Numbered from the stretch's first letter, positions 8,980 to 18,699 are shown. The stretch is 64,000 nucleotides of DNA from Verrucomicrobiaceae bacterium (GCA_019694165.1 JAIBCL010000004.1:310001-374000), one strand, 5' to 3'. A program made the numbers and translations. The notes: generated from the letters alone by a model not told the origin.

Positions 8980-9399
8980 TCAATCGAGCCAGTTTGCAAC
9001 TTGCAGTCCGGGGACATGGGCGAAGTCAATGGTGTTTCGGGTGAGCAGGAACGCATCGTGTGCCAGCGCGATGCTTGCGATCTTCAGATCCATCGTTCCG
9101 CCTTTGACGCGGTCGGCTTTGAGTTTCAAAAACCGCGCTGCACTGTCCGCATCCCAAGGGAGAATCAGGAATACCGAGAGGAATTCCATTCGTTCGACCA
9201 GCTCGGCATACGGTTCGATCTGCGACATCGGGTCGTGGCGTGCGTGGATGGCCGCGAGCAAGCCGCTGAGCTGCTCATCGACCGAGATGGCGGTCGTTGC
9301 AATCTCCTCACCGCTCTCCGACAGCCGCTCCTGGAGCCGCCGCCCGATGGCTGAATCGTAACCCATCGCTGTGAGGTGATCGGTGTCGAGAACCAGCAC
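8980..9399 (-). CDS. PIN-domain toxin (VapC/FitB-type ribonuclease)
   Basis: 139-residue protein with the PIN acidic set: Asp5 in LVLDTDHL, a glutamate in ISVDEQL near residue 42, an aspartate in GGTMDLKIASIALAHDA, and the late TRNTIDF motif with Asn and Asp. Members cleave RNA, often initiator tRNA or rRNA, with Mg2+ held by these residues. Its partner gene ends 9 bases upstream. It lies inside the segment bounded by the 67-bp direct repeats. Confidence 0.85.
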   Translation of the reverse strand: MLVLDTDHLTAMGYDSAIGRRLQERLSESGEEIATTAISVDEQLSGLLAAIHARHDPMSQIEPYAELVERMEFLSVFLILPWDADSAARFLKLKADRVKGGTMDLKIASIALAHDAFLLTRNTIDFAHVPGLQVANWLD

Positions 9400-9408
9400 G
9401 GCTGCGAC

Positions 9409-9615
9409 TCACTGTTCGGCGTTTTGCTGCTGGCGGAACTCGCGTCCACGCCGATCCACCTCGCGATTGAACGGTGTGTCGCGCAGCCTGCCCGCCGCGC
9501 GACGCCAGTCCTTCCGCTCCGGGGACGGCTTCAGAGTCGAAGTCAGCGTCGCAAGGGTCTGTTCGACGCTGGTCAGGCGTTGTTCGATGGTCTGTTCCAT
9601 GGTGGATCGTCCCAC
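9409..9615 (-). CDS. Putative antitoxin of the PIN toxin
   Basis: Small 68-residue protein directly upstream of the PIN toxin on the same strand with a 9-base gap. The N-terminus has a heptad-like helix (MEQTIEQRLTSVEQTLATL) that could dimerise; the C-terminal half is basic and glutamine/arginine rich. I recognise no known antitoxin fold such as AbrB or RHH, so the assignment rests on its size and position. The start may be the internal ATG five codons in. Confidence 0.55.
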   Translation of the reverse strand: MGRSTMEQTIEQRLTSVEQTLATLTSTLKPSPERKDWRRAAGRLRDTPFNREVDRRGREFRQQQNAEQ

Positions 9616-9641
9616 AAACGGGCATATCGGTCAAACAAGGA

Positions 9642-12527
9642 TTAGCCTTCGGGCTTCAACGCCTTCTTCAAATCCTTGATCAGACGCTTCAGATTCTGGC
9701 CGGCGCTTTTGCCAAACAAGTCCCAGGCGTGCAGATCGCTCAGCAAATCGCCGCAGACTTCGATGTCGGGCACTTCGCATTTCTCAAGACGCGCCGGGAA
9801 GATGAAGGCCGGTGAACTGGGCAGTTTGTCGGCTTGCCGAGGTGACGCTTCCTTCAGCTCGTAGCATGTCACCGTCTTGTCCCGCGCATCGACGCTGGTG
9901 CTCCAGCAGGAGACAAACGCGCTTGCCTTCTTGATGGCGATCTTCAGCACACTGCGCCAGTTCTTGCCGCCGGGAATATGCTTCCTGTCCCACCACACTC
10001 GGATGCCAGCTCCTTCCAAAGCTTTACGGAGTTGACGAATAGGCTCCACATCTTCCGACATGTAGGACAGGAAGACGTAAGGCGGCTCGGGTGGTTCGTC
10101 GCGATCGTCATCGACATCTGCGGGCATGGCGTCTTCGGTGGAGTCACCACCCATGGCATCGCTGCGCAGGCTGGACCGGCTAGCGCGCGCTCTCATAGCT
10201 GGCTGGCCGGGAACTTCGAGACGACCGAGCAGGCGCTTAACATCGACTTTCACGATGCGTTCATCGTCGTCGGTGTCGGTGAAGGAGGGGATGCCCTCGC
10301 GATCGTGCGCTTCGAGCTTGGTTAGCGGGATGGGTTTCAGCTTGGGATGCTCGGGATCGGGCACGAGCAGCACGGGCTCCAGGTTGCTGAAGGTGGAGTG
10401 AATCACATCGCACTCGTGTTTGAGCAGGCGCAGGAACTCGGCGCGGCGGTTGACCGGGCCTTGCACAGCGATGCGAATCTCGCCCTGACCGCCGCGCACT
10501 TCGTCCCAGCGGGCGTTCACCAGCGCGGTGCAGCGGGTGCCGGTGCGGTCTTCCAGCAGGATGCCATCGCGCCACCAGTGCTTGTCGGGCGATAGCCGGT
10601 GCGTGCGCACGATGAAGCGACCAATGATGCCCTCGGGCAGAGTCTTCTTGTAGCGCAGGTGCAGGCGCAGGGCATCGGCGGGCAGGTCGAAGGCTCTCGC
10701 TTTCGCAGCCACCTCATCGCTCGCGCTCTCTTCGAGCAGGGGCGGGACATACCACTGGCTGTCGGATTGGAAGGCGAGTTCGTTGCGCTCCATCAGTTCC
10801 AGCAGCCATTCGTGATCGCTGGGCCTGTATTTGTTCATGTCCAGCCAGCGGCGAAGATCGTGCGGATGCAGCAGACCGCGCTGGGTTTTCAGCTCGGCGT
10901 GATTGAGGATTGAATAGATGCCCTGGATCAACCACGAGGGCTCCAGCAGGGCGCGATCTCCGAGCGGCTGGAGTTCCTCGGTGAGGCTTCCCAGGCCATC
11001 GTTCTTCGGCTGGAAGCACACCACCAGCCCGGCGTGGTCCAGATAGCGCAGCAGCACGGAGCGCAGCGTGGGATCGGCAACTGTCGCCTGCTCACAGACA
11101 TCGTAGTAGTAGTCCATGGAGACGTGCGGTTTGCCCTTCTGCTTCAGAGCGGCCATCTGGTCTTTGATCTGGAAGAAGGACTCCGGCATGGAGAGCCAGG
11201 GCTCGCGCAGCTCGGCGAACTCACGCAGCAGGGACTTGGTCAGCTCCTGGATGCCCGTGCCCTTCGTGCAGCTCGTGTAGTGGAAGGCATCGTCCGGTAG
11301 GTTCTCGGGATAGGCAGCGAGGAAATCGCGCACGTTCACCGTGGCGGGCATGTCCTCGGAGTGATTCAGCGCCACCAGCACGCGGGCCTTGGGCGCGCGG
11401 GCGCGGATGTGCTGGAGCCAGTAGTGGACTTTGCTGGCGGGATCGCTCTCCCGCATGTTCACCACCACGATGTAGATGGCCTCCTCGCCCATGAAGAGCC
11501 GCTGATGCGTGGTGTGCATCACCTCCTGCCCGCCGAAGTCCCAGATGCGCACCTTGAGCGCGCCTTTGTCGCCCACCTCTGGCAAGTCCCAGTCCAGGAT
11601 GTCGATGCCCAGTGTTTGTTTGTTCTCCTTGGGTTGCATGGCCTTGCCGGTGATGAGGCACTTCGCCAGGGAAGATTTCCCAGCAAAGCCGTGTCCCACG
11701 ACCACGAGGCGGGCTTCACGGAACTCGCGTGAGGCCTTCGCGTTGGCGGCGTCTTGCTTAGCGAAGTAGTAGCGGAGGATTTCGAGGGCGGGGGTGGCCG
11801 ATATGAACTGAAATCCATCACTTTTGATTGCCGCCAGAGGCGTCGAGAAATCGTCTCCGTCACGAATCGTCTTAGCCATCATCGAATCAGGCAGGCCAAG
11901 CTCTGGGTTTGCTTCTAGCAAAAGACTGGTCAGGCTACCCTTCGTCGCCATCGTCTCCAGAAACCGGGGAAGAGATCGGAGGCGATTTGCCTCCAAACTC
12001 AGCGATATGAGGAGGGAGAGGCCCGCCAGTTCCGTCGGAACTTCGGTCAGATCGTTGCCGCGAAGGTGGAGCAACCGAAGTTCTAAAAGGTGCCCGATGC
12101 CTTTTAGGCTCAGGCCTGGATTCCCCCAGAGATACAGAAGTCTCAGCTTGCTCAGAGACAGAAGTGAGTCAGGCAATATCACGAAGGCATTCTTTCCTAA
12201 TCCCAAGTCTTCCAAGTTTTCGAGTTGCCTCAACTCGGCCGGCAAACCGTCAAGAGCATTTCCGCCCAGCGATAGCTTTTTGAGTTGGCGCAAGAGACCG
12301 ATCTCCGGCGGAACTTTGATAAGCTTTCCTGGTAGCGTGGATCCACGCCAGTCCGCTCCATTCAAATTCAACTTCGTCGCCCCGGTGCGCTCCGCTTCCT
12401 CAATCCGCCGCAGCGCCTCGTCGTAGGCTTTCTGTTGTTCGATGTCATGCGGGTTTCTCGCACGAAGCCGCAGGCGATAGCAAGCGGGCTTTTTTACTGA
12501 ATGCTTTCCGTGCGCAGCACCGCGCAC
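9642..12527 (-). CDS. LRR-Roc-COR-TIR protein (ROCO-family STAND-like sensor/effector)
   Basis: 961-residue multidomain protein. Leucine-rich repeats fill about residues 65-225, with the regular L..L.L..N.L..LP pattern. A Roc GTPase domain (about 270-430) has the P-loop GHGFAGKSSL near 277 and the G3 motif WDFGGQE near 326. A COR-like region (about 440-720) links to a C-terminal TIR domain (about 812-960) with YVFLSYMSED, GIRVWWDRKHIPGG and the candidate catalytic glutamate in TCYELKEA near 887. By analogy with bacterial TIR proteins it could hydrolyse NAD after the LRR part senses a trigger, giving abortive immunity; this is inference. The only initiator giving the full frame is GTG at 12525-12527, inside the duplicated RND segment, so the true start is uncertain. 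Confidence 0.88.
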   Translation of the reverse strand: MRGAAHGKHSVKKPACYRLRLRARNPHDIEQQKAYDEALRRIEEAERTGATKLNLNGADWRGSTLPGKLIKVPPEIGLLRQLKKLSLGGNALDGLPAELRQLENLEDLGLGKNAFVILPDSLLSLSKLRLLYLWGNPGLSLKGIGHLLELRLLHLRGNDLTEVPTELAGLSLLISLSLEANRLRSLPRFLETMATKGSLTSLLLEANPELGLPDSMMAKTIRDGDDFSTPLAAIKSDGFQFISATPALEILRYYFAKQDAANAKASREFREARLVVVGHGFAGKSSLAKCLITGKAMQPKENKQTLGIDILDWDLPEVGDKGALKVRIWDFGGQEVMHTTHQRLFMGEEAIYIVVVNMRESDPASKVHYWLQHIRARAPKARVLVALNHSEDMPATVNVRDFLAAYPENLPDDAFHYTSCTKGTGIQELTKSLLREFAELREPWLSMPESFFQIKDQMAALKQKGKPHVSMDYYYDVCEQATVADPTLRSVLLRYLDHAGLVVCFQPKNDGLGSLTEELQPLGDRALLEPSWLIQGIYSILNHAELKTQRGLLHPHDLRRWLDMNKYRPSDHEWLLELMERNELAFQSDSQWYVPPLLEESASDEVAAKARAFDLPADALRLHLRYKKTLPEGIIGRFIVRTHRLSPDKHWWRDGILLEDRTGTRCTALVNARWDEVRGGQGEIRIAVQGPVNRRAEFLRLLKHECDVIHSTFSNLEPVLLVPDPEHPKLKPIPLTKLEAHDREGIPSFTDTDDDERIVKVDVKRLLGRLEVPGQPAMRARASRSSLRSDAMGGDSTEDAMPADVDDDRDEPPEPPYVFLSYMSEDVEPIRQLRKALEGAGIRVWWDRKHIPGGKNWRSVLKIAIKKASAFVSCWSTSVDARDKTVTCYELKEASPRQADKLPSSPAFIFPARLEKCEVPDIEVCGDLLSDLHAWDLFGKSAGQNLKRLIKDLKKALKPEG

Positions 12528-12580
12528 ATGAGCAGCGTCGTGGCGACGGGGCGTTCGATGAAGAGGCGGCTGGGGTTCAT
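12514..12580. repeat. 67-bp direct repeat, distal copy (vestigial RND start)
   Basis: Identical to 8829-8895. On the minus strand it encodes the first 22 codons of the RND pump ([20 protein letters not shown] and on), then leaves the RND frame and stops after a few codons. It overlaps the proposed N-terminus of the LRR-Roc-COR-TIR gene. Confidence 0.88.
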
Positions 12581-12755
12581 GTGGAATGACTAATCACGAC
12601 GCGGGTCTGGGGGGAGAATGGGGCCATTCGTCATTCGGATTTGGCAGTTCGTCAAACGAGGCCGCCGCCCTGGCGGGGAACGGGCATGGCAAGACACATG
12701 CATTCGCGCCGTTGGTTTGAAGGAATCACCTCCGACCGTCAAACCACTCACCATC

Positions 12756-14207
12756 ATGCCCTCGTCTTCGCTTTCCCGCCGTCGTTTCCTCACCCGGACC
12801 AGTCTTGCCGCCGCATCTTCGTTTGGCTTTCCGGCCATAGTGAGCTGCAAGTCTCCGAATGAGAAACTGAACCTTGTCTTTATCGGAGCCGGAGGACGCG
12901 CGGCCGGGAATATCAAGGAGCTGACCGGCATCTCCCCGGGAGCCGGCACACCCAAGGGCAAGCCAGGCGCGAAGGCAAAGCAGCAGCCCCAGGCGCCATC
13001 GACGGCGGACATCCAGATTCCTCAGGAAAACGTGGTGGCGCTGTGCGACGTGAACGGCCAGAACCTCGATGCGGCGGCCTACAAATTCCCCGGCGTAAAG
13101 ACCTTCCGGGATTTCCGCCAGCTCTATGACAAGCTGAAGGATTCGGAATTCGACGCCGTGGTCGTCAGCACATGCGAGCACACGCACGCCTACGCCACGA
13201 TGCCGGCGCTGCTGCGGAAGAAGCCCGTGTATTGCGAAAAACCGCTCACGCGCGACGTGCACGAATGCCGCCTGATCCGCGCCGCCGCCGAGAAGGCCGG
13301 CGTGCCGACCCAGATGGGCACGCAGATTCACGGCATGCCGAATTACCGCCGCGTGGTGGAGCTGATCCAGAGCGGCGCCATCGGCAAGGTGACCGAGGCG
13401 CATGTGTGCGTATCGCGCGCGTGGGGCCTGCAGAGCAAAGAGGACGCCGAAAAGAACGGCGACATCATCCATGTCACCGAGCGTCCGAAGCAGGAGCAGA
13501 CGCCGCCGCCGTTCCTGGACTGGGATCTGTGGATCGGCCCCGCACCGTACCGGCCGTACAACGAGGTCTATTTCCCCGGCCCGAAGTGGTATCGCTGGTG
13601 GGATTTCGGCAACGGCACCATGAGCGACCTCGGCAGCCATTGGAACGACCTGCCCTTCTGGGCGCTGAAACTCGACGCGCCGAAGACCATCGAGGCCAGC
13701 TCCGAGATCGCGCCGCATCCGGAGATCGCGCCCGCGTCAATGACCGCGGTGTATGAGTATGGACCGCGTGGCGACATGCCGGCGTGCAAGCTCTACTGGC
13801 ACCAGGGATCACACAAGCCCGAGGTCTGGAAGAGCGCTCCGATCTTCGAAAAATTCGGCAGCGGCGTCCTTTTCATCGGCGACAAGGGAATGTTGCTCTC
13901 CGATTACGGGAAGCACGTCCTGCTCCCAGAGGACAAGTTCAAGGACTTTGCACCGCCCGCGCCGTCCATCCCCGACTCACCCGGCCAGCACAAGGAATGG
14001 CTTAACGCCATCCGCAACGGCACTCCGACCGGCAGCCCGTTCAACCACTATGCCGGCCAGCTTACGGAGGCGAACCACCTCGGCAATGTGGCTTACCGCG
14101 CGGGCAAGAAGCTTGAGTGGGACGCCGCGAACATGAAAATCCCGAACGCCCCCGATGCCGAGCACTTCCTGAAGCGCGAGCCGCGGAGGGGGTGGAGCCT
14201 CATGTAG
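12756..14207 (+). CDS. Gfo/Idh/MocA-family oxidoreductase, Tat-exported
   Basis: 483 residues. A twin-arginine signal ([20 protein letters not shown]) opens the protein, followed by a Rossmann NAD(P)-binding segment [14 protein letters not shown] and the family motif [13 protein letters not shown] with the conserved lysine. The C-terminal half has the family's beta-sheet domain, with [23 protein letters not shown] bacteria carry many such Tat-exported dehydrogenases thought to act on sugars or sugar acids in the periplasm; the substrate is unknown. ATG at 12756 is chosen because it opens directly on the Tat signal. Confidence 0.9.
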   Translation: MPSSSLSRRRFLTRTSLAAASSFGFPAIVSCKSPNEKLNLVFIGAGGRAAGNIKELTGISPGAGTPKGKPGAKAKQQPQAPSTADIQIPQENVVALCDVNGQNLDAAAYKFPGVKTFRDFRQLYDKLKDSEFDAVVVSTCEHTHAYATMPALLRKKPVYCEKPLTRDVHECRLIRAAAEKAGVPTQMGTQIHGMPNYRRVVELIQSGAIGKVTEAHVCVSRAWGLQSKEDAEKNGDIIHVTERPKQEQTPPPFLDWDLWIGPAPYRPYNEVYFPGPKWYRWWDFGNGTMSDLGSHWNDLPFWALKLDAPKTIEASSEIAPHPEIAPASMTAVYEYGPRGDMPACKLYWHQGSHKPEVWKSAPIFEKFGSGVLFIGDKGMLLSDYGKHVLLPEDKFKDFAPPAPSIPDSPGQHKEWLNAIRNGTPTGSPFNHYAGQLTEANHLGNVAYRAGKKLEWDAANMKIPNAPDAEHFLKREPRRGWSLM

Positions 14208-14398
14208 GCGGGTCGGTCCGGCGCGCCCCTGACGTCATCGCCGCCCTTTCAGTCCTTTCCGCCCTCTTCCCCTCCCCCGAGGACAGCCGGGACACAAAGG
14301 ACCCAATGGACGCACACCCTGTGCGATTGACACCTCGCGCCTCCGCTGTAAGAGGCGCGCAGCCGCTCTTCATGCAGCGGCCTTCACCCTCCGCACCC

Positions 14399-15028
14399 AT
14401 GATCTCCTTTCAGAAGCTCTTCGGCAAAACGGACATTTTTTACGACCTGCTCGAGGCCAGCGCAAAAGAGGCGCAAAACAGCATCCAGTCGCTCTCGAAG
14501 CTCTTCGGCCAGCCGGTCACCTCGCTGACCCTCGACGACCTCATCCTCTCGCGCCGCAAGGACAAGAAGATCACCGAGAAGATCAACAAGGAGCTGTGTG
14601 TGACCTTCGTGACCGAGCTGGAGCGCGAGGACATCGAGGCGCTGAGCAATGCGCTCTACAAGATCCCCAAGACGGCGGAGAAGATCGCCGAGCGCTTCAT
14701 CGTCTATGCGCAGAAGCTGCAAGGAATCGACCTCACCCAGCAGGTGGCGCTGATGGAGACCGCCGCGGCTTCGGTGGTGGAGATGGTGGGCGAGCTGCGC
14801 AAGAAGCTCCACCTCGACCGTGTGAAGGACATGAACGCAAAGCTCCAGCTCGTCGAGGGCCAGGCCGACAAGCTCATGCTCGACCTGCTGCGTGACCTCT
14901 ACAGCGGCCGCTACGATCCGATGCAGACCATGATGCTGCGCGATCTATACGATCTGATGGAAAAGGTGGTCGATCGCTGCCGCGACGCCGGCAATGTGAT
15001 CTCCCACATCGTGCTGAAATACTCCTGA
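14399..15028 (+). CDS. DUF47 family protein (PhoU-like regulator of PiT)
   Basis: 209-residue all-helical protein. It matches DUF47/YkaA-type PhoU-like proteins: an N-terminal LFGKTDIFYDLLEASAKEAQ, an EREDIEALSNALYKI segment with the acidic metal-binding E/D pattern, and a late YDLMEKVVDRCRDAGNVI helix. It lies 20 bases upstream of a PiT transporter, the usual arrangement, and probably controls its activity. ATG at 14399 is preferred over upstream starts because the frame before it has no family similarity. Confidence 0.88.
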   Translation: MISFQKLFGKTDIFYDLLEASAKEAQNSIQSLSKLFGQPVTSLTLDDLILSRRKDKKITEKINKELCVTFVTELEREDIEALSNALYKIPKTAEKIAERFIVYAQKLQGIDLTQQVALMETAAASVVEMVGELRKKLHLDRVKDMNAKLQLVEGQADKLMLDLLRDLYSGRYDPMQTMMLRDLYDLMEKVVDRCRDAGNVISHIVLKYS

Positions 15029-15048
15029 TCCCGAGCGAGCCGCCGCCC

Positions 15049-16140
15049 ATGTCCGCCGCCCTCGTTTTGCTTCTTTTCGTACTGCTGATCGTGCTCGCCT
15101 TCGAGTACATCAACGGCTTTCACGACACGGCCAATGCCATAGCCACCGTCGTATCCACGAAGGTGCTCACACCGCGCCAGGCGCTCGCGCTGGCCGCCAT
15201 CATGAACCTCATCGGGGCGTTCTTCGGCAGCGAAGTGGCGAAGACGATGATCTCCGGCATCGTCGATGGGAAACTGGTGGATGTCAGCGTGGTGTTCATC
15301 CTCTGCACGATGCTCTCCGCCATCACATGGAACCTGCTCACATGGTGGTTTGGCATGCCGTCCAGCTCCAGCCACGCGCTGATTGGCAGCATGTGCGGCA
15401 CGGCGCTGGCGGCCTCGCACATGAACTGGCACACGCTCATCTGGTCCCGCGTGAAGATTGATGCGAAGACCGGCGCGCACAGCATGGAGGGCATCTTCCA
15501 CAAGGTGGTGATCCCCATGATCAGCTCCCCCGTGCTCGGCATCCTCATCGGCTTCTTGCTCATGGGCCTGATCTTCTTCCTCATCCGCCACTGGCGGCCG
15601 CACACGGTGAACACGGTCTTCGGCCGCCTGCAGATCCTCAGCGCCGGCTACATGGGCTGGGGCCACGGCCTCGCGGATGCGCAGAAGACGATGGGCGTGA
15701 TCACGCTGATGCTGCTCGGCGCGACGAAGGCCGGCACGCTGAACGATGCGCCCGCGTGGCTCGGTTTTCTCAAGGTGAACTCCGAGGCCATCCCGGCGTG
15801 GGTAAAACTCGTCTGCGCGTTCACCATGGCCGCAGGCACCTGGGCGGGCGGCTGGAAGATCATCAAGACGCTTGGCCACAAGATGGTGAAGATGAAACCC
15901 GTCCACGGTTTCGCCGCCGAGACCACCGCCGCCTCGATTCTTTTTGCCACCGGGGCGATGGGCATGCCGGTGAGCACGACGCACGTCATCACCACGAGCA
16001 TCATGGGTGTCGGCGCCGCGAAGCGCTGGGGCAGCGTGAAGTGGACGCTGGTGGAGCGCATCGTCTGGGCATGGATATTCACCATTCCCGTCACCGCCGT
16101 GCTGGCGTTCGGCTTCTTCAAGCTCGGCGCCTTGTTCTGA
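15049..16140 (+). CDS. Inorganic phosphate transporter, PiT family
   Basis: 363-residue inner-membrane transporter, probably cation- or proton-coupled. The PiT signature GFHDTANAIATVVSTKVLTPRQAL occurs near residue 24 and its partner GMPVSTTHVITTSIMGVGAAKR near residue 305; both halves of the inverted topology are present. PSSSSHALIGSMCG is also conserved. It follows the DUF47 gene by 20 bases and is clearly cotranscribed with it. Complete and intact. Confidence 0.93.
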   Translation: MSAALVLLLFVLLIVLAFEYINGFHDTANAIATVVSTKVLTPRQALALAAIMNLIGAFFGSEVAKTMISGIVDGKLVDVSVVFILCTMLSAITWNLLTWWFGMPSSSSHALIGSMCGTALAASHMNWHTLIWSRVKIDAKTGAHSMEGIFHKVVIPMISSPVLGILIGFLLMGLIFFLIRHWRPHTVNTVFGRLQILSAGYMGWGHGLADAQKTMGVITLMLLGATKAGTLNDAPAWLGFLKVNSEAIPAWVKLVCAFTMAAGTWAGGWKIIKTLGHKMVKMKPVHGFAAETTAASILFATGAMGMPVSTTHVITTSIMGVGAAKRWGSVKWTLVERIVWAWIFTIPVTAVLAFGFFKLGALF

Positions 16141-16305
16141 GCGCAGTGCGGGCGCAACTGCCGCGCGGCCCTTCGTTTGTGGATCGCATCGGTGATCGCG
16201 TGGGCTGGAGCTTGTGAAGGCTTTGGCTGGGAAGTTCGGACGGTGACGTTGTGAGCCAAGGCGGACTCGCCTGCGCGTTGCTGCGAATCCGCTTGCGGCG
16301 GAAAT

Positions 16306-16322
16306 GTGGCGACTTCCGCCAC
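16306..16322. terminator. Possible hairpin downstream of the secreted repeat-protein gene
   Basis: GTGGCG-ACTTC-CGCCAC forms a perfect 6-bp stem with a 5-base loop about 14 bases beyond the minus-strand stop. No clear T-run follows on the minus strand, so termination is tentative. Confidence 0.35.
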
Positions 16323-16335
16323 TGGACCGCGCGCG

Positions 16336-18699
16336 CTACGGCACGAGCACCTGCGTGGTCGCACCTCCAACGAAGGTCACATAGACAAGCAGGCGGCCAG
16401 TGGAGTCCATCACGGGCTGCTCCCAGCGGCGGTCGGTGGTGTTGCTGCCGGGGAAGTCCACGTTGGAGATGGTCTTCACGCCTTGCGTCGTCGTCATCGT
16501 GTCGCCGGCGCGCAGCACGAGGCTCAATGCGCCGCCGTTTGCCGCGCTGCGCCACACGCCTTTGTTGTTCGCGCTCGTGGTGCCGCCGCCGGTGACGGTG
16601 CCGAGGAAGGCCATTTGCTCGGTGCCGCCAACGACTGGCAGATCGAAGCCGGAGAAGGTCGCTCCGCCGATGCCGGGCGCTGCGTCGCCGACTTTGAGCG
16701 CAAGGGTCATCGTACCGCTGAGATCGGTGTAGATGGCGTTCACGTCACCATCGGTGGTGGAGCTGGTGCCGTTGCCGTTCACGTCCAGCCAGCCTTTCCA
16801 TGCGCCGTGATTGGCATTGGTGAGCCAGCTGTGCCAGAGATTGCCCACCTTCGCTCCAGCAGGCAGACCGAGGCCGGGGCGGTTGGTGTTGTCGTCACCG
16901 GCGCGCAGGATGCACTGGAAACCGCCGGCCACACTGCCGCGCCAGATGCCGTCGCCTTTCTTTCCGCTGGTGTTGTCGCCGTTGGCGTTCAAGAAGCCGC
17001 GGAAGCAAATGGTGCCGGCGCTGCCCATCGAGGGGGACTTGATGTTCTTGAACGTCGCGCCGGTGCCCGGCGCCGTGTCGCCAGTGGCGGCGGTGCCGGC
17101 GATGAATGCCTTCACCGCCGTGCTGCCAGCCGGACTTGCCGGCTGATACCAGATGCTCTCGCGCCCGGTCTTCGAGAGTGCGACAAAGCACAGATTGCCC
17201 GCCGAATCCATGCGGAGAGCGTCAGAGTAAGTGCTGGCGAGGTTGGCGAACTGCTCGCCTGCGACGCCGGGCATGGCGGTGTTTTCACGGACCACGACAC
17301 CGACGGCGGTGACTGCGGGGCTGGTGATGCTGGCGCGCAGGATGGCAGTGTCGGCACTGCCGTTCTTCATGGTGACGGCAAAGGCTGCTTCACCAGTCGA
17401 TGCGCTGGTGTGCGCGGTGGCAAAGCAGCCGGAGGCAAAACCACCGACCTGCAACGGACTCAGGTTTGGAATCGTGTCACCCTCACGCATCAAGATTCCG
17501 AGGCCCGTGGAACCGAGTTCGCTCCAGAGGCCGGTGTCGTTATCGACGGTGGTGGGCGGCGTGCTCGCGCCGCTGACGACGAGGGAGGCGAGGAAGGTGA
17601 CTTCGCCGCTGTCGTTGATGGCTGGCACGGTGGGCAGCACGTCCCATTTCGCGGCGGTGCCGCCGGTTTCGGGCGCATCGTTGCCGCTGCGTGCGAGGAG
17701 CTTGAGGCTCACCCCATCGTGCTTCCAGAGGCCCATGTAGTTGTTCGGGCTGAGCGTCACACCGCCGGTGCCGATGAGAAGCTGGCCGGGGAAGATCAAG
17801 TTGCCGTTCTCCGCGAGGAAGCCCCCGCGCTTGAGAAGATCGAAGTCCGCGCCGCTGTCGGCACCGGCGGCGTTGGGCGCGCCGGCACCGGAGACGACAT
17901 CGCCGAAGGTGGTCTGAACCGGTGTGGGCTGCGAATTCTGGCCGAAGGTCACCGAGAAATTGTCCACGGCAGCCTGTTCCTTGCGGAAGGTCTGGAATCC
18001 CGTCGCGGTGATCACCGGGGTGAACGCACCGAGACTCACGTCGGTCAGCACCTGAGTGCCGTTGATCCAGGCGCTGGCCTTGTTCGTGGCGGCGTCATAT
18101 TGGAGCTTGAGGTGATTCATGCCCACCACGAAGCCCGGTGCCGTTCCCGCCGCGCCGCTGCCCAGCGCGATGGCCGTTGCATTGGCGAACGCATTCCACG
18201 AACCGTCCTTGGCGAGAAGTATCCAGACCTGCCCCACGCCCGCGTTGAAGAAGCCCGATCCGGACAAGGCGGCCGGGTTGTTGGCGACGCCGATCGCCGT
18301 CCATACGTTGGCGGCGGCATTGCCAAAAGGTGGCGAGACATCCGCCTCCACCGTGATGGCCTCCCCGGCAGCCAGCGGCGTGTTGAGGTAGGCGATGCGG
18401 GAGTCCACGCTGGTCAGCGGCAACCGGGTGGAGTCATTCTCCGCGCGATTGGTGGCAGAGTAGAAATATGCCGCCTCGGCCTGCCAGACCGCAGTGCCCA
18501 CCTCCACCTGATTGCCATGAAGGTTGCCGTTGGCCACGCCCGTGCCGTCTCCGGTGGTGAAGGTGTCCGTGAAAGTAGTGGCAGGTGCTGATACGGCGAA
18601 GGGCCCGCGCCCTCCTCCTTCCACCGCACCTCTCAATTGCGCATGGCAGAAGCTGGCGAGCAGAACGATGACGATGGGGAATGCATGGATTGTTTTCAT
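16336..18699 (-). CDS. Large secreted protein with tandem NxxG-type repeats
   Basis: 787 residues with a signal peptide (MKTIHAFPIVIVLLASFCHA). Residues about 35-250 resemble a LamG/concanavalin-like beta-sandwich domain. From about 265 onward a unit recurs roughly every 60-70 residues: a strand with G-x-x-L (for example GLWKHDGVSLKLLARSGNDA), a D-x-x-P turn, and a hydrophobic strand after INDSGEVTFLA or MDSAGNLCFVA. This looks like the choice-of-anchor tandem-repeat class found in Verrucomicrobia and Planctomycetes. Probably cell-surface; no catalytic residues recognised. Low lysine and high Gly/Thr/Ser content fit an exported protein. Confidence 0.65.
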   Translation of the reverse strand: MKTIHAFPIVIVLLASFCHAQLRGAVEGGGRGPFAVSAPATTFTDTFTTGDGTGVANGNLHGNQVEVGTAVWQAEAAYFYSATNRAENDSTRLPLTSVDSRIAYLNTPLAAGEAITVEADVSPPFGNAAANVWTAIGVANNPAALSGSGFFNAGVGQVWILLAKDGSWNAFANATAIALGSGAAGTAPGFVVGMNHLKLQYDAATNKASAWINGTQVLTDVSLGAFTPVITATGFQTFRKEQAAVDNFSVTFGQNSQPTPVQTTFGDVVSGAGAPNAAGADSGADFDLLKRGGFLAENGNLIFPGQLLIGTGGVTLSPNNYMGLWKHDGVSLKLLARSGNDAPETGGTAAKWDVLPTVPAINDSGEVTFLASLVVSGASTPPTTVDNDTGLWSELGSTGLGILMREGDTIPNLSPLQVGGFASGCFATAHTSASTGEAAFAVTMKNGSADTAILRASITSPAVTAVGVVVRENTAMPGVAGEQFANLASTYSDALRMDSAGNLCFVALSKTGRESIWYQPASPAGSTAVKAFIAGTAATGDTAPGTGATFKNIKSPSMGSAGTICFRGFLNANGDNTSGKKGDGIWRGSVAGGFQCILRAGDDNTNRPGLGLPAGAKVGNLWHSWLTNANHGAWKGWLDVNGNGTSSTTDGDVNAIYTDLSGTMTLALKVGDAAPGIGGATFSGFDLPVVGGTEQMAFLGTVTGGGTTSANNKGVWRSAANGGALSLVLRAGDTMTTTQGVKTISNVDFPGSNTTDRRWEQPVMDSTGRLLVYVTFVGGATTQVLVP

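Noticed and set aside
5824-12580. A complete tripartite efflux operon
   Set aside because: No membrane fusion protein or TolC-type gene was found on either side of the RND gene.
16306-18591. Plus-strand open frame of 761 codons
   Set aside because: Antisense to the signal-peptide-bearing secreted repeat protein; lacks any recognisable domain.
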